The notes under the pieces are model-generated. The model was not told the DNA's origin and made no database searches. It saw only the letters and a program-made list of their open reading frames with translations. Positions 1 through 5,730 of a stretch of DNA of 5,781 nt are shown here, piece after piece (the stretch's first letter is position 1; each line of letters opens with the position of its first letter). The stretch lies in NCBI GenBank assembly GCA_048393175.1, contig DBFJJM010000022.1, forward strand, positions 1 through 5,781, written 5' to 3'. The stretch comes from Merdicola sp048393175 (GTDB lineage Bacteria > Bacillota > Clostridia > TANB77 > CAG-508). Made by a program: the position numbers and the translations under genes.

Positions 1-15
1 ATATTTTCTTTCCAT
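1..15 (-). CDS. Possible first five codons of a further gene (partial)
   Basis: An ATG read from position 15 down to 13 is followed by four more sense codons (M-E-R-K-Y) before the window ends. The bases just upstream (24 to 19) read GGTGAT. This matches the 3' half of the AGGAGGTGAT Shine-Dalgarno consensus and lies at the register expected for this ATG. A possible -10 element sits at 31-36 in the same direction. With so little sequence no product can be suggested. The ATG could also be chance. Confidence 0.25.
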
Positions 16-30
16 ATTATCACCAAAAAC

Positions 31-39
31 ATTATACCA
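31..39 (-). promoter_or_regulatory. Possible extended -10 promoter for a gene beyond the left edge
   Basis: On the minus strand the bases read TGG-TATAAT, an extended -10 with a perfect hexamer at 36 to 31. The -35 region at the normal 17-base spacing (59 to 54, TTTTCT) is poor and falls inside the terminator hairpin of the preceding channel gene. Transcription would start near position 24, leaving almost no leader before the possible ATG at 15. The perfect -10 supports the call; the short leader and weak -35 argue for caution. Confidence 0.35.
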
Positions 40-40
40 T

Positions 41-74
41 AAGAAAAACAGATAGAAAATATTCTACCTGTTTT
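41..74 (-). terminator. Rho-independent terminator of the MscS-family gene
   Basis: Arms 62-74 and 45-57 form a 13-bp stem around a 4-base loop in minus-strand RNA (outer arm AAAACAG / CTGTTTT). A U-rich tail UUUU-UCUU runs through positions 48 to 41. The pair formed by positions 67 and 52 is G-U in the minus transcript but a C/A mismatch in the plus transcript, so the hairpin works better in the minus direction. It begins 27 bases after the TAG stop of the channel gene. Confidence 0.85.
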
Positions 75-100
75 CATAAGTCCTCTTTTTACTAACTCCA

Positions 101-1189
101 CTAATTGGGGGATAGTTCACAGTGGGAAGCCTTTTTACGATTCACATAAACGGTACTGGTTGGATAAGCAAGTTCTACATTTTCCTTTTCTAATATTTGC
201 ATAATGTTTTGATTAATATGTTCTTTTGCATTTAAATAACTTTCATAATCAATCGAATTCGTAAAGACATAAATCATAATATTGATACCATCTTCTCGAA
301 TCTCGTCAAATTTAACATAGGTATCGTCATCAATAACATTTGGATGATTAATCAGCATAAAATAAATTTTACTACTCACCCTTTTTACGGTTTCTATTGG
401 AGTATCTAAAGATAACTTTAAATCTAATTTATATCTTCTTTTTTCCATTTTGCTCCAATTAATAATAGACTCATTCGCAAGTGTACTATTCGGAATATTA
501 ACAACAGAATTCTCAAATGTTCTTACTCTTGTGCTTCGAAATGTAATATCTTCTACTGTTCCTTCAAAATTAGTAGTTTCAATCCAGTCTCCTACTACAA
601 AGGGTTTATCTATCATAAGTACCATTCCACCAAATAGATTTTTAGCAGTATCTTGTGCTGCTAATGTCAGAATGACTCCTCCTAATCCCACTCCTGCAAT
701 TAACCCATTAATGTTGTAACCTAATTCAAGTAAAATAATAAGTCCTGCTAAAACATAGATAACTGCTCGAATCATCTTAAAAAAGAAACCAAGTCGATTG
801 TCTTCTTCTGTTTTCATTCTTTTTTCAATCTTTTTTGCTACTTTAGAATGCAAAACAAAGCAATTAGCAAGACCATTAGCTAATAGTAAAATAACAACAA
901 TACGAAATACTTTTGTTAAAATAGCAAAAAAATTAGCTGGTACATTTAACGATAAAAAGGCAAGATAAATTCCTAAAATAGGAAAAAAACGTTTTAGTGG
1001 TTTATAAAAAGGTGTTTGTTTTATTTCGTTTTTCTTTGCTTTCCAATAAAACGGTTTTAAAAGAAAGTAAGCTAATACTGCTCTTATGACAAAAAGAAGT
1101 ACTACTATTCCAATTGCAAATAGTATTTCGATTATATTCTCTGTGGTCAAAATGGTAAGTGTATCTATTGTATTTTTAATCTGGTTCAT
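101..1189 (-). CDS. MscS-family small-conductance mechanosensitive ion channel
   Basis: This 362-residue membrane protein should open under membrane tension and release solutes during osmotic downshock. Hydrophobic segments lie at about residues 18-43, 68-83, 86-112 and 136-157. The pore-lining helix follows at about 160-178, Gly/Ala-rich with GLIAGVGLGGVILTLAAQD, and leads into the MscS signature NLFGGM...DKPFVVGDWIE at about 184-203. The beta domain continues to the conserved NIPNSTLANESIINWS at about 231-246, and a cytoplasmic alpha/beta domain runs to about 345. It is longer than E. coli MscS (about 286 residues) because it has extra N-terminal membrane segments, which is common in this superfamily. 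The ATG is preceded by AAGGAG (1201 to 1196) six bases upstream, and no other early start competes. The gene has its own promoter and terminator, so it is probably monocistronic. The family assignment is firm; the subtype and gene symbol are not. Confidence 0.95.
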   Translation of the reverse strand: MNQIKNTIDTLTILTTENIIEILFAIGIVVLLFVIRAVLAYFLLKPFYWKAKKNEIKQTPFYKPLKRFFPILGIYLAFLSLNVPANFFAILTKVFRIVVILLLANGLANCFVLHSKVAKKIEKRMKTEEDNRLGFFFKMIRAVIYVLAGLIILLELGYNINGLIAGVGLGGVILTLAAQDTAKNLFGGMVLMIDKPFVVGDWIETTNFEGTVEDITFRSTRVRTFENSVVNIPNSTLANESIINWSKMEKRRYKLDLKLSLDTPIETVKRVSSKIYFMLINHPNVIDDDTYVKFDEIREDGINIMIYVFTNSIDYESYLNAKEHINQNIMQILEKENVELAYPTSTVYVNRKKASHCELSPN

Positions 1190-1220
1190 TCTTTTCTCCT
1201 TTATTTCTTATGATGAAAAA

Positions 1221-1249
1221 ATTATATCATTTGAAAATACAAAAGTAAA
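1221..1249 (-). promoter_or_regulatory. Sigma-A-type promoter of the MscS-family gene, extended -10
   Basis: On the minus strand the -35 is TTTACT (1249 to 1244, four of six matches to TTGACA). A 17-base spacer follows, then a perfect TATAAT (1226 to 1221). The spacer ends in TGA, giving an extended -10 (TGn-TATAAT). Transcription should start near 1214, leaving a leader of about 25 bases that contains the AAGGAG ribosome binding site. It lies downstream of the gltX terminator, so the two genes are transcribed separately. Confidence 0.75.
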
Positions 1250-1277
1250 CGCCTTTTTATTTTGAAGTAGTATACCG

Positions 1278-1313
1278 AAAGAAAAAAAGAAAAGAATTTC
1301 TTCCTTTCTTTTT
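1278..1313 (-). terminator. Rho-independent terminator of gltX, overlapping its stop codon
   Basis: In minus-strand RNA, arms 1301-1313 and 1284-1296 pair over 13 bp around a 4-base loop. A U-tract follows (UUUUUUU-C-UUU, 1288 to 1278). The pair of positions 1304 and 1293 is G-U only in the minus transcript. The last two bases of the gltX TAA stop (1314 to 1312) form the foot of the stem. The stem has few G-C pairs, but the long U-tract makes termination likely. Confidence 0.75.
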
Positions 1314-2964
1314 ATTCTTGTATTATTTTCAAAAATCTTTGCTCTATTTGGTCTTTTCCTAATACTTGCATGATTTCATATAAATCAGGAGTATTCGTTC
1401 TTCCTGTTAAAGCAACACGTAAAACAGTGCTTACATCTCCTACATGACCCGGATATACTTCTGGGTTTTGCTTATACTCTTTTACTTCTCTTGCATAGCC
1501 CAATTCATCTGCTAAGTCTTTTATTTTGTCAAACCAAGTTTGTTTATCATCTGCTTGGTTATAGTATTTTTCTAAATACGTTGTTAAAACAAGTTGTATT
1601 TTTGTTTTGTCTGCAATTTTTTGAAACGGATATTCTTGTTTTTGTTTCATAAAACAATCAAATAGATAAGAAATTTCCTGTTTTACATCAGACCATTTAG
1701 CAATATCTTTACGTGGTTTCTGATTTCCTCTTTCAATTCCTAATACACGCAAACTATATTGCTTGTCTTTTTGTAATAAGTCTACCAATTCTATATCATA
1801 TTTTTTAGCCCAATTGAAAACTTTATCATAAACCTCTTGAGCGGTATATTTAGAAATGACCGTTTTGGAAATATCATATAATTTCACCATATCAAATAGG
1901 GCACCACTTACTCCCATTTTATTTAATGCTAAGGTAAATTGGTCTAATGAAGCATTTGGATTTGCTTTTCTCCAACTTTCGAAATTAGAATTTGCTATAT
2001 TGAACAAATATTCTTTTACTGCTTCTTCTGGAATTCCTTGCTCTGCATAATAGGAAACAGCAGCTTCTGGGTCTTTTCTTTTACTTAACTTTCGTTTGTT
2101 TCCCTCCTCATTTTTCATAATCGGTGCAATATGGGCATATTTTGGCGATTTGAATCCTAGCATCTGAAACAATTGAAGATGAAGAGGTACAGAAGAAAGC
2201 CATTCATCTCCACGAATCACATGAGTGGTTCCCATTAGATGGTCATCTACTGCATGTGCAAAATGATAGGTTGGCAAGCCATCTGATTTAATAATTACAA
2301 TATCTTGGTCATTTTCTGGAAAGTCTATATTTCCTTTAATGACATCATGATGTTTTATCTTTTTATCTTCTCTTCCTTGTGATTTTAGACGAATGACATA
2401 AGGAATTCCTTTTTGTATTTTTTCCATCATTTCTAGAACAGAATGATTTCTACATTTTGCCCATACCCCATAATATCCTGGTCTAATTTTTGCCTCTTCT
2501 TGTTTTTGTCTCATCTGTTCTAATTCTTCTTGTGTACAAAAACAAGGATAGGCTTTCCCCTGTTGTAATAACCATTTTGCATAAGCTCTATAAATATCTT
2601 TTCTTTTACTCTGTTGATAAGGTCCATAGTTTCCCTTTTCTTGTGTTGCAGATACCATTGCTTCATCTGGTTGTATCTTAAAATCCTGTAACGCCTGTAA
2701 AATAGACTCTACTCCACCTTCTATTTCGCGTTTTTGGTCTGTATCTTCAATACGAAGAAAAAAAACACCATCTGTTTGACTAGCCATCTTTTTTCCAAGT
2801 AAAGCAGTAAATAAATTCCCCAAATGAACAAAACCAGTTGGACTAGGAGCATATCTTGTTACCATAGCCCCTTCTTTTAACTTTCTTTCTGGATATTTTT
2901 CTTCATAATAACTGATTGGTTTTGTATCAGGAAAAATAGCCTCTGCTAGTTCCTTATAATCCAT
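1312..2964 (-). CDS. gltX: Glutamate--tRNA ligase (glutamyl-tRNA synthetase), long form
   Basis: This cytoplasmic class I aminoacyl-tRNA synthetase attaches glutamate to tRNA-Glu using ATP. The HIGH-type motif is APSPTGFVHLGN at residues 39-50. RIEDTD follows at 71-76, then DGLPTYHFAHAVDDHLMGTTHVIRGDEW at about 228-255, and the KMSKS-type motif KLSKR at 292-296. A probable zinc site is formed by C141, C143, C171 and H174 in the acceptor-binding insert. Residues from about 340 onward form the helical anticodon-binding region. At 550 residues it is longer than the usual 470-490. About 34 residues precede the first catalytic block, and the C-terminal part is extended; from memory this layout is typical of clostridial GltX. 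The ATG is preceded by GAGGAGG (2980 to 2974) nine bases upstream. Whether it charges only tRNA-Glu or also tRNA-Gln (for GatCAB amidation) cannot be read from the sequence. Confidence 0.97.
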   Translation of the reverse strand: MDYKELAEAIFPDTKPISYYEEKYPERKLKEGAMVTRYAPSPTGFVHLGNLFTALLGKKMASQTDGVFFLRIEDTDQKREIEGGVESILQALQDFKIQPDEAMVSATQEKGNYGPYQQSKRKDIYRAYAKWLLQQGKAYPCFCTQEELEQMRQKQEEAKIRPGYYGVWAKCRNHSVLEMMEKIQKGIPYVIRLKSQGREDKKIKHHDVIKGNIDFPENDQDIVIIKSDGLPTYHFAHAVDDHLMGTTHVIRGDEWLSSVPLHLQLFQMLGFKSPKYAHIAPIMKNEEGNKRKLSKRKDPEAAVSYYAEQGIPEEAVKEYLFNIANSNFESWRKANPNASLDQFTLALNKMGVSGALFDMVKLYDISKTVISKYTAQEVYDKVFNWAKKYDIELVDLLQKDKQYSLRVLGIERGNQKPRKDIAKWSDVKQEISYLFDCFMKQKQEYPFQKIADKTKIQLVLTTYLEKYYNQADDKQTWFDKIKDLADELGYAREVKEYKQNPEVYPGHVGDVSTVLRVALTGRTNTPDLYEIMQVLGKDQIEQRFLKIIQE

Positions 2965-3036
2965 AAAAATATTCCTCCTCTTTTTCTTGCTCTTAAATAA
3001 CTTAGTAAATAATTTGGTTTAGTTTATTTTTTCTAC

Positions 3037-3060
3037 TTTGATATAACTATTTTTATCAAA
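3037..3060 (-). repeat. Inverted repeat at the 5' end of the gltX leader
   Basis: On the minus strand TTTGATA (3060 to 3054) and TATCAAA (3043 to 3037) form a perfect 7-bp inverted repeat around a 10-base loop. It starts within a few bases of the predicted gltX transcription start. It could be a 5'-protecting RNA hairpin or a repressor operator. It has no U-tract, and nothing in the roughly 98-base leader resembles a T-box. Confidence 0.45.
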
Positions 3061-3068
3061 CTTGTTTT

Positions 3069-3097
3069 ATTATATCTTAATTTAAGCGTATTGTAAA
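3069..3097 (-). promoter_or_regulatory. Sigma-A-type promoter of gltX
   Basis: On the minus strand the -35 is TTTACA (3097 to 3092, five of six) and the -10 is a perfect TATAAT (3074 to 3069), with an exact 17-base spacer. The predicted start is near 3062, giving a leader of about 98 bases before the ATG at 2964. This is the best promoter in the window and makes gltX independent of the upstream winged-helix remnant. Confidence 0.8.
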
Positions 3098-3111
3098 CCT
3101 TTGTGCTTCCT

Positions 3112-3123
3112 TTCTTATAAGAA
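3112..3123. repeat. 12-bp perfect palindrome upstream of the gltX -35
   Basis: The plus strand reads TTCTTATAAGAA, a perfect 12-bp palindrome whose nearer edge lies 14 bases upstream of the gltX -35 element. The position would suit an activator site or a distal operator. Palindromes of this length are not rare in AT-rich DNA, so function is unproven. Confidence 0.3.
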
Positions 3124-3152
3124 GTCTGATTCATTTATGATACTGTCTTAAT

Positions 3153-3174
3153 AATTCATTTTAGAAAATGAATT
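3153..3174. repeat. 10-bp inverted repeat between the winged-helix remnant and gltX
   Basis: AATTCATTTT (3153-3162) and AAAATGAATT (3165-3174) are perfect complements separated by AG. The hexamer TGTCTT occurs on both sides (3144-3149 and 3176-3181). On the plus strand a short TTTT ends the right arm. On the minus strand, the direction of the neighbouring genes, no U-tract follows, so it is a poor terminator for the upstream ORF. It may be an operator-like dyad or the scar of a small insertion. Confidence 0.4.
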
Positions 3175-3239
3175 TTGTCTTCAAATTAGCCTATGTTTCT
3201 GTATTGGCGAACAAAAAATAAGAGAAGAAGAAAAATCGG

Positions 3240-3656
3240 CTACAACTTCAGAGAATTTATAGCCACTTTTAAAGTAAAATAAATTTTCCAATATCCTTTT
3301 CTATCCGTTCCTATTTCCTCAATTAATCCTTTATCTTTTAATTTCTTAATGTTAGATGTAATTGCTGTTCTACCTAACCAAAGTTTCTTAGCCAATATTT
3401 CTTGTGTAATATATGCATCTTCATCAAATAATTCCAATATCTTCTTTTCTGTAGGATTTAACTGCATTTCAATTAATTTAGTTTCCGGGATTCTGTCCGG
3501 AATCCTTTTTAAATCTGCTTCCATTTCTTTTCTTAATATAACTTTAAAATTACCTCTTAATGAAATAAACTCTGGTTCAGGTAATTTCATTTTTTTCATT
3601 GAAAATAGAATACTAACCATGCAATTACTAACAAGTGATATCATGGAATCTTTCAT
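3240..3656 (-). pseudogene. Winged-helix ORF, probable C-terminal remnant of an AlbA_2/HATPase_c_4 (RecG-like) ATP-binding regulator
   Basis: The ORF is 138 codons. Residues 24-42 (KLPEPEFISLRGNFKVILR) match the junction that in AlbA_2-type putative transcriptional regulators ends the HATPase_c_4 domain. An IP-rich linker follows (RIPDRIPETK, 51-60). A winged helix-turn-helix comes next (about 66-126: LNPTEKKILELF, then ITQEILAKKLWLGRTAITSNIKKLKDKGLIEE and a wing ending GYWKIYF). Full family members usually have several hundred residues, with an N-terminal DNA-binding AlbA_2 domain and an ATP-binding domain; both are missing here. The ATG at 3656 has no convincing ribosome binding site. The same frame carries stops just upstream (TGA at 3665, TAA at 3686 and 3716). 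Residues 5-18 (MISLVSNCMVSILF) resemble the family's RNPxxxSILF stretch, but the following glycine-rich GTGI segment appears deleted. I therefore favour a decayed gene. A short expressed winged-helix protein remains possible. Confidence 0.7.
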
Positions 3657-3791
3657 TACTTTTCATGATAAATAACATATAGATTATGAAATAGTATTTA
3701 GAAATAGCACTATTTATATGAGATTTTTTACTGGTGCTATGTTGGAACCTAAACTATTTGGTAATTCTATGGATAAAAAATTATTATTTAA
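3657..3791 (-). other. Stop-interrupted in-frame extension of the winged-helix remnant
   Basis: Read in the frame of the 138-codon ORF, the upstream DNA gives 25 open codons (3791 to 3717) followed by TAA, nine codons, TAA, six codons and TGA. The 25-codon stretch contains LPNSL and, four residues later, NI. This resembles the LPNxLTxENI segment of HATPase_c_4 proteins and lies in the correct order before the remnant. The match is short and from memory, so this is a suggestion of more decayed gene, not proof. Confidence 0.3.
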
Positions 3792-3797
3792 CTATTT
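3689..3797. repeat. Heptamer ACTATTT repeated three times direct and once inverted
   Basis: On the plus strand ACTATTT occurs at 3709-3715, 3753-3759 and 3791-3797. Its reverse complement AAATAGT lies at 3689-3695 and forms a 7-bp inverted repeat with the first copy. The octamer GAAATAG-based direct repeat at 3688-3694 and 3701-3707 overlaps this. The DNA is very AT-rich, so chance is a serious alternative to regulator sites. Confidence 0.3.
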
Positions 3798-3802
3798 TTG
3801 TA

Positions 3803-3822
3803 TTGTAAAATTTATTTTACAA
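3803..3822. repeat. 20-bp operator-like dyad upstream of the winged-helix remnant
   Basis: TTGTAAAAT (3803-3811) and ATTTTACAA (3814-3822) are perfect 9-bp arms around TT. The left arm overlaps a possible minus-strand -35, TTTACA (3809 to 3804), which is followed after 18 bases by AATAAT (3785 to 3780). The dyad could therefore be the operator of a promoter that once drove the regulator gene. It does not fit the TnrA/GlnR spacing, which requires a 17-base site, or the Rex consensus. Confidence 0.4.
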
Positions 3823-3880
3823 ATCAGTAAAAAAGTAAATAAAACATTACAGGATATAGAAATCTAGTATGCTTTCATAG

Positions 3881-3919
3881 AAAAAACCAGCAAACTTTGG
3901 CTAAAATTTGCTGGTTTTT
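3881..3919 (-). terminator. Strong rho-independent terminator of the ribonuclease J gene
   Basis: Arms 3907-3919 and 3882-3894 form a perfect 13-bp stem including CCAGC/GCTGG. In minus-strand RNA it extends through a G-U pair (positions 3906 and 3895) and three more pairs to a 4-base loop. The tail is UUUUUU (3886 to 3881). The inner pair is C/A mismatched in plus-strand RNA, so the minus direction is favoured. It starts six bases after the TAG stop at 3925. Confidence 0.93.
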
Positions 3920-3924
3920 AACTT

Positions 3925-5730
3925 CTAAACTTCCATAAAAATGGGTAATATCATAGGATTTCTCTTTGTCTTTTGGAAAATATAATCTCTTAAATTGTCT
4001 TTCAAGTTAGACTTAATTGTTGTCCAATCAGTAATGTGTTTTTGTTCGCATTTTGCAATTTCTTTACGAATTACAGTTTTTACCTCTTCCATTAAATTCT
4101 CCGATTCTCTTACATAAACAAATCCTCTTGAAATAACATCTGGTCCTGCTACTACTTCTCCTGTACTAGAATCCATTGTTAAAACAATAATAATTAACCC
4201 ATCTTGAGATAAATGTTGTCTATCACGAAGCACAATGTTTCCTACATCTCCTACTCCTAGTCCATCTACTAATACTCTTCCAGATGGAACAGTTGTCGTA
4301 AATTTTGCTTCTCTTTGTGTTAATTCTAATACTCTACCATTGGTCATTTTAAAAATATTTTTAGGGTCGATTCCCATTTCTTTTGCTGTTTCTTCATGAG
4401 CAGTGAGTTGTCTAAATTCACCATGAACAGGTATAAAGTATTTTGGTCTGGTTAAAGCAAGCATTAACTTTTGTTCTTCTTGGCAAGCATGTCCAGATAC
4501 GTGAATATCTGCTAAAGAACTATATACTACTTCTGCTCCAATTTGCATTAAATCATCAATTACTTTCGATACCAATTTTTCATTTCCCGGAATAGGAGTA
4601 GCGGATATGATAACTAAATCATTTGGCGTAATTTCCACCTTTTTATGCTCACCAGAAGCCATTCTCGTTAAAGCAGACATGGCTTCACCCTGACTTCCTG
4701 TTGTAATTAATACTAACTGCTCATCTGGATAATTTTTAATCATATCAATATCTATAAAGACTTTGTCTGGTGCTTTAATATATCCTAGCTCTCTTGCTGT
4801 ATCTATCATATTAATCATACTTCTACCACAAACAGCAATTTTACGATTATGTTTTACAGCAGAATTTACAATTTGTTGTACACGATGCACATTAGAAGCA
4901 AAAGTTGCTACTACAATTCGTTTCGTACAATTGTCAAAAAGCCTCTCAAAAACATCACCTACTGTTCTTTCGGACATGGTAAATCCTTTTCGTTCTGCAT
5001 TGGTACTATCGGATAATAACGCTAACACACCTTTATTTCCTAAATCTGCCAAACGTCCAAAGTCCATTGTTTGCCCATCAATTGGCGTATAATCCACCTT
5101 AAAGTCGCCAGTATGAATAACAGTTCCTGCTGGAGTCTTAATCGCTAATACAACAGAATCCGGAATACTATGAGAACTCCTAATAAATTCTACTTTCATT
5201 TTTCCTAATGTTATGGTTTGCCCCTGTCTTACTTCCGTTAATTTGGTAGAACGTAATAATTTATGTTCCTCTAATTTATTTCGAATTAAACCAGCGGTTA
5301 ATTTTGTCGCATAAATTGGTATATTAAGCTGTTTTAATAAATAGGGAATCGCTCCTATATGGTCTTCGTGACCATGTGTTACTACTAAACCTTTAATTTT
5401 TTCTTTATTTCTTTCTAAATACGTAACATCTGGAATCACTAAGTCTACTCCTAGCATATCATCTTCTGGGAATGCTAGACCACAATCTACAATTATCATT
5501 TCTTCTGCATATTCAAAAACAGTAATATTTTTACCAATCTCATGTAATCCTCCTAATGGAATAATTTTTAATGGCTCTTTTTTAAATTCAAATTCCTTTT
5601 TACTTCTCACATTTTCTTTTCTAGGGTTTATTTCCCTTCTCTGCGTATCCTTGTTATATTGTCTTCTTGGTCTTTTTGTTTCTTTGGTCTGTTGTTTTTG
5701 TACGCTTTCTTTTTTTACTTCTTCTGTCAT
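3925..5730 (-). CDS. rnj: Ribonuclease J (metallo-beta-lactamase/beta-CASP RNase)
   Basis: Ribonuclease J has 5'-to-3' exonuclease and endonuclease activity and is central to mRNA turnover and rRNA maturation in Firmicutes. The metal-binding motif is THGHEDH at residues 118-124. Further metallo-beta-lactamase residues are H187 (SSHSIPDS) and D209 (HTGDF). GGLHEIGKN at 60-68 opens the catalytic core. The beta-CASP part includes SDSTNAE at 240-246, HVSGHACQEE at 410-419 and PVHGEFR at 434-440. A C-terminal domain from about 470 ends in the typical RNase J tail NPMILPIFMEV. All catalytic residues I can check are present, so this is an active, J1-like enzyme. At 601 residues it exceeds B. subtilis J1 (about 555) because of a basic, Lys/Arg/Gln/Glu-rich, probably disordered N-terminal tail of about 50 residues. 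The ATG has AAGGAG (5744 to 5739) eight bases upstream, which supports translating the tail. The promoter lies beyond the window. Confidence 0.97.
   Translation of the reverse strand: MTEEVKKESVQKQQTKETKRPRRQYNKDTQRREINPRKENVRSKKEFEFKKEPLKIIPLGGLHEIGKNITVFEYAEEMIIVDCGLAFPEDDMLGVDLVIPDVTYLERNKEKIKGLVVTHGHEDHIGAIPYLLKQLNIPIYATKLTAGLIRNKLEEHKLLRSTKLTEVRQGQTITLGKMKVEFIRSSHSIPDSVVLAIKTPAGTVIHTGDFKVDYTPIDGQTMDFGRLADLGNKGVLALLSDSTNAERKGFTMSERTVGDVFERLFDNCTKRIVVATFASNVHRVQQIVNSAVKHNRKIAVCGRSMINMIDTARELGYIKAPDKVFIDIDMIKNYPDEQLVLITTGSQGEAMSALTRMASGEHKKVEITPNDLVIISATPIPGNEKLVSKVIDDLMQIGAEVVYSSLADIHVSGHACQEEQKLMLALTRPKYFIPVHGEFRQLTAHEETAKEMGIDPKNIFKMTNGRVLELTQREAKFTTTVPSGRVLVDGLGVGDVGNIVLRDRQHLSQDGLIIIVLTMDSSTGEVVAGPDVISRGFVYVRESENLMEEVKTVIRKEIAKCEQKHITDWTTIKSNLKDNLRDYIFQKTKRNPMILPIFMEV

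Noticed and set aside
450..719. Plus-strand open frame opposite the MscS-family gene
   Set aside because: It lies wholly antisense to a firmly identified gene, and its translation shows no domain or ribosome binding site.
2965..3062. T-box riboswitch in the gltX leader
   Set aside because: The leader is only about 98 bases, has no T-box core sequence and no terminator/antiterminator pair.
3153..3174. CodY-type box in the 10-bp inverted repeat
   Set aside because: The centre is one base shorter than the AATTTTCWGAAAATT consensus, so the half-sites are out of register.
3349..3675. Plus-strand open frame opposite the winged-helix remnant
   Set aside because: The minus-strand reading has clear family motifs; the plus-strand product has none and looks like the complement of an AT-rich coding frame.
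3725..3760. tRNA-like 3' fragment (GGTTCCAAC followed by ACCA on the minus strand)
   Set aside because: No T-stem or acceptor stem pairs around it, and no D or anticodon arms lie upstream.
3803..3822. TnrA/GlnR or Rex site in the 9-2-9 dyad
   Set aside because: The TGTNA...TNACA halves are one base too far apart for TnrA/GlnR, and the arms do not match TTGTTAA for Rex.
4763..5092. Plus-strand open frame opposite ribonuclease J
   Set aside because: It is antisense to the conserved beta-CASP coding region and has no recognisable product.
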